The notes beneath the pieces are model-generated. The model saw only the letters and a program-made list of their open reading frames with translations, searched no databases and had not been told where the DNA came from. From JAPXSY01 sp034003585 (lineage in GTDB: Bacteria > Verrucomicrobiota > Kiritimatiellia > RFP12 > UBA1067), in the NCBI GenBank assembly GCA_034003585.1, contig JAVEYH010000111.1:1-11564 (forward strand): a DNA stretch of 11,564 nucleotides. Reading direction: 5' to 3'. Of this stretch, positions 6,304-11,564 are shown one piece after another. Position numbers and translations under genes: made by a program. Within the stretch, counting starts at the first letter, position 1, and each line of letters starts with the position of its first letter.

Positions 6304-7698
6304 ATGAACTACAAGATTAAAGACATCGGCTTGGCCGAATGGGGCCGCAGGGCCATCGAGATCGCTGAAAAAGAGATGCCGGGCCTGATGGCCACGCGCG
6401 CCAAGTACGGCCCGCAGAAGCCGCTCAAGGGCGCGCGGATCATGGGTAGCCTGCACATGACGGTCGAAACCGCCGTGCTCATCGAAACGCTGGCGGAGCT
6501 AGGCGCGGACGTGCGCTGGGCCTCCTGCAACATCTTCTCCACCCAGGACCACGCCGCCGCGGCCATCGCCGCGCGCGGGATTCCCGTCTTCGCCTGGAAG
6601 GGCGAGACCCTCGAGGAGTACTGGTGGTGCACCAAACAGGCCATGACCTGGCCGGACGGCTCGGGGCCCCAGTTGATCGTTGATGACGGCGGCGACGCGA
6701 CGCTGCTGCTCCACCGCGGCGCCGATGCCGAGCGCGACCCCGCCTTCCTGGACGCACCCACCGAGGTTGAGGAACTGCAGATCATCAATGCGCTGATCCA
6801 ACGCATCCTCAAAGAGGAACCCGGCTGGTTCGGACGTGCTGTCAAGGCTTGGAAGGGCGTATCCGAAGAGACCACCACCGGTGTCCACCGCCTCTACCAG
6901 CTCGCCGCCGAAAAGAAACTGCTCGTGCCCGCGATCAACGTCAACGACTCGGTCACCAAGTCCAAGTTCGACAACATCTACGGCTGCCGGGAATCGCTGG
7001 TTGACGGCATCAAACGCGCGATGGACGTGATGATCGCCGGCAAGGTCGCGTTTGTCTGCGGCTACGGCGACGTTGGCAAGGGCTCCGCCGAATCGCTTAA
7101 AGAGCACAAGGCCCAGGTGTGGGTTTCCGAGGTGGATCCGATCTGCGCACTGCAGGCTTGCATGGCCGGCTTCAAGGTCACGACCGTCGAGGACGCGCTG
7201 CCGGTGGCCAACCTTTTTGTGACCACCACCGGCAATTGCGATGTCATCACGGCCGAACACATGAGCCGGATGCGCGATCAGGCGATCGTCTGCAATATCG
7301 GCCATTTCGACAACGAGATCCAGGTGGCCAAGCTCAAGGCCTGGCCGGGGATCCGCCACGTCAACATCAAGCCCCAGGTCGACAAATACGTTTTCCCCGA
7401 CGGCCACTGCATCTACCTGCTGGCCGAGGGACGCCTCGTGAATCTCGGCTGCGCCACGGGCCACCCGAGTTTCGTGATGTCCAACAGCTTCACGAACCAG
7501 ACCCTCGCCCAGATCAAGCTCTGGAACGAGAAACTGGCGATCGACGTCTACCGTCTGCCCAAAGAGCTGGACGAAGAGGTCGCCCGCCTGCATCTCGGAC
7601 AGCTCGGAGCGAAGCTGACCATGCTTACGCAGGCCCAGGCCGACTACATCGGCGTGCCGGTCGAGGGTCCGTACAAGCCCGAGCATTACCGGTATTAA
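6304..7698 (+). CDS. ahcY: Adenosylhomocysteinase (SAH hydrolase)
   Basis: Reversibly hydrolyses S-adenosylhomocysteine to adenosine and homocysteine, removing the inhibitory by-product of SAM-dependent methylation. The 464-residue product is the long bacterial form, with the extra segment around residues 135-180. Key features are the substrate-side SCNIFSTQDHAAAA (from residue 74), VDDGGDAT (126-133), EETTTGVHRL (Glu189), and the NVNDSVTKSKFDN core with Lys219 and Asp223. The NAD loop GYGDVGKG is at 253-260, and the C-terminus ends KPEHYRY, which reaches the partner subunit's NAD site in this family. AGAAGG lies 9 bases before the ATG. metK upstream on the same strand is the functional partner. 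A repeat array begins at the base after the stop codon. Confidence 0.97.
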   Translation: MNYKIKDIGLAEWGRRAIEIAEKEMPGLMATRAKYGPQKPLKGARIMGSLHMTVETAVLIETLAELGADVRWASCNIFSTQDHAAAAIAARGIPVFAWKGETLEEYWWCTKQAMTWPDGSGPQLIVDDGGDATLLLHRGADAERDPAFLDAPTEVEELQIINALIQRILKEEPGWFGRAVKAWKGVSEETTTGVHRLYQLAAEKKLLVPAINVNDSVTKSKFDNIYGCRESLVDGIKRAMDVMIAGKVAFVCGYGDVGKGSAESLKEHKAQVWVSEVDPICALQACMAGFKVTTVEDALPVANLFVTTTGNCDVITAEHMSRMRDQAIVCNIGHFDNEIQVAKLKAWPGIRHVNIKPQVDKYVFPDGHCIYLLAEGRLVNLGCATGHPSFVMSNSFTNQTLAQIKLWNEKLAIDVYRLPKELDEEVARLHLGQLGAKLTMLTQAQADYIGVPVEGPYKPEHYRY

Positions 7699-7786
7699 GG
7701 TTCAAGCGCGGCTGACGCCGCTGGTTCCAACGGCCTGCGGCCGGGTTCCAGGGTTCGATCGCGGCTGACGCCGCTGGTTCCAACGG
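7699..7786 (+). repeat. Tandem hairpin repeats between ahcY and the four-helix-bundle gene
   Basis: Two 35-base copies (7699-7733 and 7752-7786, period 53) differ only around positions 6-8. Each contains GCGGC-TGAC-GCCGC, a 5-bp stem with a TGAC loop, followed by TGGTTCCAACGG. Between them CGGCC-TGC-GGCCG (7731-7743) forms another hairpin. The array starts immediately after the ahcY TAA and ends 6 bases before the ATG of the next gene. A related copy in opposite orientation lies at 8280-8313 on the far side of that gene. Confidence 0.75.
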
Positions 7787-7792
7787 TTTAAA

Positions 7793-8098
7793 ATGGCCAC
7801 AATAAAACGGTTTGAGGATATCGAGGCGTGGCAGCTATCCCGAGAAGTGGTTCAGGATCTCTACAAAATATGCAGGGAGGAAAAGTTCGATAAGGATTTT
7901 GGATTGCAGGACCAAATCCGGCGTGCTGCGGTTTCAATTATGAGTAATATTGCGGAAGGATTTGAACGCGGGGGAAACAAGGAGTTTGTCAACTTTTTGA
8001 GTATCGCAAAAGGGTCGTGCAAAGAAGTACGGTCTCAACTTTACGTGGCCTTCGATCAATGCTACATCGATGCAATCCTGTTTGAACGAATCGCGTAA
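7793..8098 (+). CDS. Four-helix-bundle protein (S23/23S rRNA intervening-sequence family), C-terminally short
   Basis: The 101-residue product begins MATIKRFEDIEAWQLSREV and carries the family hallmark QIRRAAVSIMSNIAEGF at about 41-57, then FLSIAKGSCKEVRSQLYVAFDQCYID. Members are usually about 115-125 residues with a further helix after the FERI segment; here TAA follows FERIA, so roughly 20 residues are missing. The founding members are encoded in intervening sequences inside 23S rRNA genes, but the molecular role is not established. No clear Shine-Dalgarno sequence precedes the ATG; the upstream repeat occupies that position. The gene is visibly richer in A+T than its neighbours, consistent with acquisition. 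It is flanked by inverted copies of a structured repeat and by the assembly gap. Confidence 0.82.
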   Translation: MATIKRFEDIEAWQLSREVVQDLYKICREEKFDKDFGLQDQIRRAAVSIMSNIAEGFERGGNKEFVNFLSIAKGSCKEVRSQLYVAFDQCYIDAILFERIA

Positions 8099-8114
8099 AA
8101 GTGTGTGCGCCTCT

Positions 8115-8141
8115 CCGTGATGCTTCAGGCTTTTATCACGG
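8115..8141. repeat. Hairpin after the four-helix-bundle gene
   Basis: CCGTGAT (8115-8121) and ATCACGG (8135-8141) are perfect reverse complements around a 13-base loop containing a T4 run. CTCTCCGT recurs just before and after the stem (8111-8118 and 8142-8149). This could be a terminator or part of the same repeat family; there is no T-run after the stem. Confidence 0.4.
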
Positions 8142-8162
8142 CTCTCCGTAATTCCGAGTACA

Positions 8163-8262
8163 NNNNNNNNNNNNNNNNNNNNNNNNNNNNNNNNNNNNNN
8201 NNNNNNNNNNNNNNNNNNNNNNNNNNNNNNNNNNNNNNNNNNNNNNNNNNNNNNNNNNNNNN
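8163..8262. other. Assembly gap of 100 N
   Basis: Exactly 100 N, the usual placeholder for a scaffold gap of unknown length. The true distance between the four-helix-bundle gene and rfbD is therefore unknown. Flanking repeats are a likely reason the assembly broke here. Confidence 0.98.
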
Positions 8263-8279
8263 GCCGTAGGCTGATTGAA

Positions 8280-8313
8280 CCCTGAAACCAGCGCCGTCAG
8301 GCGCGATGGAACC
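8280..8313 (-). repeat. Inverted copy of the 7699-7786 repeat
   Basis: Read on the minus strand this gives GGTTCCATCGC, then the hairpin GCGCC-TGAC-GGCGC, then TGGTTTCAGGG, matching the copies at 7699 and 7752. The stem differs by one base pair changed on both sides (G-C to C-G) while the TGAC loop is unchanged. The 11-base word AACCCTGAAAC occurs at 8278-8288 and again at 8318-8328, where it merges into the start of rfbD. Confidence 0.68.
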
Positions 8314-8321
8314 TTAAAACC

Positions 8322-9164
8322 CTGAAACTTCTCCTCACAGGCGGGAAAGGCATGCTGGGGCGAACGCTCCAGCGCCATCTCTCGCGGCATGAGTTGTTCA
8401 TCGCCGACCTGCCGGAGGTGGACATCACGGACGGGCACGGTGTGGAGCGGGCGGTTTCCGCCTTCAAACCCGATGTCGTGATCCACGCCGCGGCCATGAC
8501 GCAGGTTGACGCCTGCGAGTCCGATCCCGATGCGGCGTTCCGCGTTAACGCCCTGGGCAGCGCACGGGTCGCCCGCGCCGCGGCGCGCCAAGGCGCGCGC
8601 TTGATCGCCATTTCAACGGATTACGTTTTCGACGGTACGCTCGACCGTCCTTATCACGAATTCGACACGCCCGCGCCGCGGACGGTCTACGGCGCGAGTA
8701 AACTCGCGGGGGAGCGGGCGGTGCGCGCGCACTGCCCCGACCACACGATCGTGCGTGTCGCGTGGCTCTACGGCGAAGGCGGCCCCAGCTTTTTGCACAC
8801 GATGCTCGCGCTCGGCGCGAAGGCGGGCGCACCGCTCAAGGTCGTGGATGATCAGCTCGGCAACCCCACCTCAACCGAGGCGGTCGCCGGATTGATCGCG
8901 CGTCTACTGGAAACACCGATCCCCGGCGTGGTGCACGGCACATGCGAAGGCGAGGCCACGTGGTATGGCTTCGCGCGCGAAGTGTTTCGGTGCGCCGGTC
9001 TTGCCCGCGGCCTGCAGCCCTGCACGACCGCCGCGTTCCCCCGGCCCGCGCCGCGCCCCGCCAATTCGCGCCTGGAAAAGCGTGTGCTGCGCCTCGCCGG
9101 CCTGCCCCCCATGCCCCATTGGGAGGCGGAGGCGGGGAAGTTCGTCAGTGCATTCGTTCGTTAG
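8322..9164 (+). CDS. rfbD: dTDP-4-dehydrorhamnose reductase, apparent CTG start
   Basis: Reduces dTDP-4-keto-L-rhamnose to dTDP-L-rhamnose with NAD(P)H, the last step of rhamnose donor synthesis for O-antigen or other glycans. From CTG 8322 the product is 280 residues. It has the Rossmann motif GGKGMLG (7-13), STDYVFDG (98-105), and catalytic Tyr123 and Lys127 in TVYGASKLAGE. The first ATG in frame (8352) would delete the strand and glycine loop needed for cofactor binding. An in-frame TGA at 8283-8285 limits the start to between the two. CTG-AAA-CTT gives a family-typical (M)KLLLTGG N-terminus, so CTG initiation, or a mutated ATG, is the best reading. No clear Shine-Dalgarno sequence is seen. 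The last codons and stop fall in an inverted-repeat arm. rfbA, rfbB and rfbC are not in the window. Confidence 0.85.
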   Translation: MKLLLTGGKGMLGRTLQRHLSRHELFIADLPEVDITDGHGVERAVSAFKPDVVIHAAAMTQVDACESDPDAAFRVNALGSARVARAAARQGARLIAISTDYVFDGTLDRPYHEFDTPAPRTVYGASKLAGERAVRAHCPDHTIVRVAWLYGEGGPSFLHTMLALGAKAGAPLKVVDDQLGNPTSTEAVAGLIARLLETPIPGVVHGTCEGEATWYGFAREVFRCAGLARGLQPCTTAAFPRPAPRPANSRLEKRVLRLAGLPPMPHWEAEAGKFVSAFVR

Positions 9165-9165
9165 T
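9137..9165 (+). repeat. Left arm of 352-bp inverted-repeat element
   Basis: This segment and 9460-9488 are reverse complements at 25 of 29 positions, both beginning GAAGTTC when read inward. In addition TTAGTGCATTAGTT (9161-9174) is a perfect 14-base reverse complement of 9467-9480. The left arm supplies the final codons and TAG of rfbD. Confidence 0.75.
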
Positions 9166-9186
9166 GCATTAGTTGGAAAACGGAAA

Positions 9187-9318
9187 ATGACGAACGCCGA
9201 GTTCAAGAAAGAGTTGGAGCAAAGGACAAAGCGGTTTGCGGTCCTCTCGATCTCGTTAAACATTTGCGCACGAATACACTTTCCCGCGCTCGAGCGATTT
9301 ACGTTATTCTGTGGCTGA
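9187..9318 (+). pseudogene. Remnant of a second four-helix-bundle gene
   Basis: The 43-codon frame starts MTNAEFKKELEQRTKRFAVL, which resembles the N-terminus of a four-helix-bundle subfamily whose members continue for about 120 residues. After about residue 22 the similarity stops and the frame ends at TGA 9316-9318 in unrelated sequence, so most of the gene is missing. It lies wholly inside the inverted-repeat element 9137-9488. The subfamily differs from the gene at 7793. It could instead be a small genuine ORF, but the sharp loss of similarity favours a deletion remnant. Confidence 0.58.
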
Positions 9319-9330
9319 GGTTCGATTGTC

Positions 9331-9384
9331 GGTAGGGACGGTTCCCCGAACCGTCCGCGGACGCCTCGGGGAGGCGTCCCTACC
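9331..9384. repeat. Double-hairpin palindromic repeat
   Basis: GGACGGTTC-CCC-GAACCGTCC (9336-9356) and GGACGCCTC-GGG-GAGGCGTCC (9359-9379) are two perfect 9-bp hairpins separated by GC. Their outer flanks GGTAG (9331-9335) and CTACC (9380-9384) also pair, giving a three-way junction. The ends GGTAGGGACG and CGTCCCTACC can alternatively pair as one 10-bp stem. The symmetry suggests a REP/BIME- or MITE-like dispersed element rather than chance. Confidence 0.8.
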
Positions 9385-9459
9385 CGGAACGGCTACACCG
9401 TTTGCGAAAACGCGCTAGCGATGGTTTTCCACATTTGTAATGAACGAGTTTCCATCTGA

Positions 9460-9488
9460 ACTAATGAACTAATGCACTAATGAACTTC
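9460..9488 (-). repeat. Right arm of 352-bp inverted-repeat element
   Basis: Partner of 9137-9165 (25 of 29). It contains the start codon and first three codons of the downstream O-antigen ligase-like gene. The upstream sequence is an iteration of CTAATGAA-like words rather than a Shine-Dalgarno site. Confidence 0.75.
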
Positions 9489-10973
9489 TTCATCCGTAAC
9501 CTCCTTCTTCTCCACGCCTTGGCCCTGGTTGTGGCGTTCAGTTGGATCCATGGCGGCACGCGTCCGGACCTGCTTCTGCCGGTGATCCCCTGGCTGAGCC
9601 TCTTCGCCTTGGAATTCCTGCTGATTTTTCCCCAGGCGAAAAGCACCGAGACCCTCGCCGAAGCGCGCCTCCGCGTCTGGCGCGCACTGGCCCGCGATCC
9701 GCTGCTCTATCTACTTATCCTGCTGACTGCGCTGTTGGTGATCCCGCTTTTTAATGTGGCGGGCGCCCCGCAGCTCGATCCCCAAACCAATCAATGGCGG
9801 AACGCGGCCCCGCCCTGGCCCGGGTTGCCTTTCTGCGTTCGCGCCGACGAGCACGCCGCACTGCTGCTCTGGTTTCCTCCGGCGCTCATCGCGGCCTTGG
9901 CGGTCCGGCACGGGCTGCTGAAAAAAGGCAAACGCCTGCTGCTGGAACTTTTATGCTGGAATGGCGCGGCCCTTGCCCTGTTCGGCTTCGCCCAACTGGC
10001 TACCGGCGCCAAAAGTATTTTTTGGGGGAAGGAACCCTTTTCGCATTTCTTCTCCACCTTCGGCTATCCCAATCTGGCCGGGGCGTTCTTCACGTTGCTG
10101 TTCGCCCTCTCGTTCGGGCTCTGGTTCAGCCGCGTGAATGACAAATGGATCGGGCCGTCCTCGGCTTTCGCGACGGCCGCGAAGGACGACACGCCGTTTT
10201 ATGAGCGGCACTATCTCTTGCTTGCGGTGGCGCTCAACGCGGGCGCGGCGATCGCTTCGCTGAGCCGCGCCGCGATCCTGCTGTGCGGACTTGTGTTTCT
10301 GGTGCTGGCGCTGTATATGGCGATCGGCGCCTGGCAGAGGACCGGCAGCGCGGGGCATATGGTCATCGTCTCGCTGTTTCTCGGCATGGTCTTCCTCAGT
10401 GGGTTGGGGCTGACGGTCTTCGCCCCGAAAGCGTTGAAACAGGAGGTGGGCACCATCACTCCGGCTGCGGTGGTGGACCGTGTCACCGGCCGCTCCTACT
10501 ACCATGCGCGGATCGCCAAAGAGATCTTCCGGGATTATCCGGTTTTCGGCGTCGGCGGGTGGGGTTATCCGCACTATCTCATGCAGTACATCACACCCGA
10601 AGAGACGAAACACCTGCAGATTCAGGGCGGTGCCAATGTGCACAACGATTCGCTGCAGTTCCTGGCGGAACAAGGGGTGGTCGGATACGGTTTGCTCCTG
10701 TTGTGCGTTGCGGCTCTACTCCTGCCGATCTTGTGGCAGGCTTTCCGGTTATGCCGGGAACTGGCGAAGAATACCGTTCCGTCCGAGTCCATCGCCAGAC
10801 CGGCCTGGCTCTACCGGCTGCCGCCGGAGTTCGTCGCCGTGCTGGTCGGTACCGCGGCCACGGTCTGCCATTCGCTCGGTGACCTGCCTTTCCGTTCGCC
10901 CGCCGTGCTGACCGTCTGGGTCCTGGCCTTCGTGTGCGCCGCCGGATTTTTGCCCGCGGTCCGCAGGAAGTGA
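9480..10973 (+). CDS. O-antigen ligase/polymerase-like membrane protein (Wzy/WaaL family)
   Basis: A 497-residue polytopic inner-membrane protein, probably polymerising or transferring a lipid-linked glycan on the periplasmic side. About ten hydrophobic segments are visible, for example near residues 5-22, 30-50, 74-92, 126-143, 153-172, 197-215, 244-260, 264-284, 293-314, 400-418 and 450-490. Family landmarks are FGYPNLAGAFF (194-204), SLSRAAIL (260-267), and a large loop of about 320-400 with GVGGWGY (357-363) and VHNDSLQFLAEQGVVG (387-402), as in Wzy_C/O-antigen ligase proteins. ATG 9480 is the only reasonable start, since the first hydrophobic segment follows at once, but it lies in a repeat arm and lacks a visible Shine-Dalgarno site. 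Ligase versus polymerase cannot be decided from sequence alone. Neighbouring rfbD and the terminal dehydrogenase support a glycan role. Confidence 0.85.
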   Translation: MNFFIRNLLLLHALALVVAFSWIHGGTRPDLLLPVIPWLSLFALEFLLIFPQAKSTETLAEARLRVWRALARDPLLYLLILLTALLVIPLFNVAGAPQLDPQTNQWRNAAPPWPGLPFCVRADEHAALLLWFPPALIAALAVRHGLLKKGKRLLLELLCWNGAALALFGFAQLATGAKSIFWGKEPFSHFFSTFGYPNLAGAFFTLLFALSFGLWFSRVNDKWIGPSSAFATAAKDDTPFYERHYLLLAVALNAGAAIASLSRAAILLCGLVFLVLALYMAIGAWQRTGSAGHMVIVSLFLGMVFLSGLGLTVFAPKALKQEVGTITPAAVVDRVTGRSYYHARIAKEIFRDYPVFGVGGWGYPHYLMQYITPEETKHLQIQGGANVHNDSLQFLAEQGVVGYGLLLLCVAALLLPILWQAFRLCRELAKNTVPSESIARPAWLYRLPPEFVAVLVGTAATVCHSLGDLPFRSPAVLTVWVLAFVCAAGFLPAVRRK

Positions 10974-10990
10974 TGCGGAGCGGGGAGGTG

Positions 10991-11027
10991 TTTTAACGCA
11001 GAGCCGCTAAGGCGCAGGGACGCAAAG
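10991..11027 (+). repeat. Left inverted-repeat flank of the intact GxxExxY gene
   Basis: TTTTAACGCA at 10991-11000 is an exact reverse complement of 11442-11451, and the following CGCAGGGACGCAAAG mirrors the CCCTGCGTCTTTGCG block at 11431-11445 and CTGCGTCCCTGCG at 11480-11492. The unit belongs to the CGCAGAG/CGCAAAG word family, which also appears at 5662 and 5762 near the broken GxxExxY gene. Confidence 0.65.
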
Positions 11028-11046
11028 GGATAATATGGAGGATGGG

Positions 11047-11427
11047 ATGACAGAGAATGAGATCAGCGCGATCATTCTTGATGCCGCAATCACCGTCCAC
11101 AAAGAATTAGGCGGACCTGGATTGCTGGAATCTGTGTATGAAGAGGCTCTCGCGTTTGAATTGCAGGAAAGGGGTGTTTTGGTTGAGCGGCAAGTGGTCG
11201 TTCCTCTTGTATACAAGGGACATCGTTTAGCGACACCGTTGAGGCTGGACCTGTTGGTTGAAGGGAAGGTGGTTGTAGAGTGTAAGGCTGTTGAACTCTA
11301 CAACACGATTTTCAACATTCAGGTGTTGACGTATCTCCGCTTAAAACATCTTAGATTGGGGCTTGTGATCAATTTCGGTGCAGCGACAATCAAAGAGGGC
11401 ACTCATCGTGTTGTAAACGGACTTTGA
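11047..11427 (+). CDS. GxxExxY family protein (PD-(D/E)XK nuclease-like fold)
   Basis: The 126-residue product starts MTENEISAIILDAAITVHKE and has the signature GLLESVY (Gly25, Glu28, Tyr31). The nuclease-fold core follows: Asp68 in LRLDLLVEG and Glu78-x-Lys80 in VVVECKAVE. A predicted helix NIQVLTYLRLKH and strand GLVINFGA come next. The Asp/Glu-x-Lys arrangement is that of PD-(D/E)XK enzymes, though nuclease activity has not been established for this family. GGAGG 5 bases before ATG 11047 favours that start; ATG 11035 would add four residues. The gene is intact, unlike the copy at 5786, and has lower G+C than its neighbours. It is bracketed by inverted CGCAAAG-type repeats. It probably moves with those repeats; its cellular role is unknown. 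Confidence 0.88.
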   Translation: MTENEISAIILDAAITVHKELGGPGLLESVYEEALAFELQERGVLVERQVVVPLVYKGHRLATPLRLDLLVEGKVVVECKAVELYNTIFNIQVLTYLRLKHLRLGLVINFGAATIKEGTHRVVNGL

Positions 11428-11430
11428 TCC

Positions 11431-11506
11431 CCCTGCGTCTTTGCGTTAAAACTCTCTCTCTCTCTCTACCTCTCCTCCTCTGCGTCCCTGCGTCTTTGTG
11501 TTAAAA
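11431..11506 (-). repeat. Duplicated right flank repeat with a CT microsatellite
   Basis: Two 21-base copies (11431-11451 and 11486-11506) match at 20 of 21 positions and share the core CCCTGCGTCTTTG; the difference is C/T at position 14. Both are inverted relative to 10991-11027. Between them is (CT)8 at 11452-11467 followed by more pyrimidine-rich sequence. The second copy ends 25 bases before the next start codon. Confidence 0.7.
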
Positions 11507-11531
11507 TTCTCTCTTCCACCCCACCTACCTT

Positions 11532-11564
11532 ATGAAAACTATCGCGATCATCGGCCTCGGCTAC
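11532..11564 (+). CDS. N-terminus of a probable nucleotide-sugar dehydrogenase (partial)
   Basis: Only 11 codons are present before the window ends: MKTIAIIGLGY. The strand-plus-glycine pattern IAIIGLGY is typical of UDP-glucose or UDP-N-acetyl-hexosamine 6-dehydrogenases (GLGYVG), which make uronic-acid donors for surface glycans and would fit the neighbouring gene content. Other NAD-binding proteins could start the same way. No strong ribosome-binding site is visible upstream, where the sequence is pyrimidine-rich. Confidence 0.5.
   Translation, partial: MKTIAIIGLGY

Noticed and set aside
6499..7686. Minus-strand open frame of 395 codons opposite ahcY
   Set aside because: Entirely antisense to ahcY, no motifs, composition typical of a shadow frame.
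7699..7786. CRISPR array
   Set aside because: Only two direct copies with an 18-base interval that is itself palindromic, and an inverted third copy elsewhere; no cas genes. It fits a structured dispersed repeat better.

Overview
The window looks like a draft-genome scaffold from a G+C-rich Gram-negative bacterium. It contains a run of exactly 100 N at 8163-8262. The best guess is a PVC-superphylum lineage such as Kiritimatiellota or Verrucomicrobiota. The reasons are the O-antigen-type glycan genes, a fused FixC/FixX-like ETF:quinone oxidoreductase, and many GxxExxY and four-helix-bundle genes sitting in hairpin-rich intergenic DNA. This placement is an inference from gene content; no rRNA is present to confirm it.

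Layout. 83-1938 holds a tight pair, galE (UDP-glucose 4-epimerase) and a family-4 uracil-DNA glycosylase. A 303-bp gap follows, with a long hairpin, CGATAGCGAT iterations and a near-consensus sigma-70 promoter. 2242-4095 is the ETF:quinone oxidoreductase-like protein, whose C-terminal ferredoxin domain has eight cysteines. 4096-4468 is a gap full of hairpins before metK (4469-5653). A broken GxxExxY gene (5786-6220) separates metK from ahcY (6304-7698). A four-helix-bundle gene (7793-8098) and the assembly gap separate ahcY from rfbD (8322-9164). A 352-bp inverted-repeat element (9137-9488), carrying a remnant of a second four-helix-bundle gene, lies between rfbD and a Wzy/WaaL-type membrane protein (9480-10973). 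An intact GxxExxY gene (11047-11427) follows, bracketed by CGCAAAG-type inverted repeats. The window ends in the first 11 codons of a probable nucleotide-sugar dehydrogenase.

How the genes work together. galE, rfbD, the O-antigen ligase/polymerase-like protein and the terminal dehydrogenase point to surface-polysaccharide synthesis. metK and ahcY are the SAM-forming and SAH-hydrolysing steps of the activated methyl cycle. The FAD/Fe-S protein probably passes electrons from an electron-transfer flavoprotein to quinone.

The most unusual theme is a set of four small accessory loci: two of the GxxExxY family (PD-(D/E)XK fold) and two of the four-helix-bundle (S23-like) family. Each sits in a gap between conserved genes, and each is bracketed by inverted or hairpin-forming repeats. 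One has a nonsense codon, one is a remnant, one is short at its C-terminus and one looks intact. Some repeat arms run into neighbouring coding ends and supply stop or start codons. This suggests a family of small mobile or formerly mobile cassettes, which is inferred and not shown.
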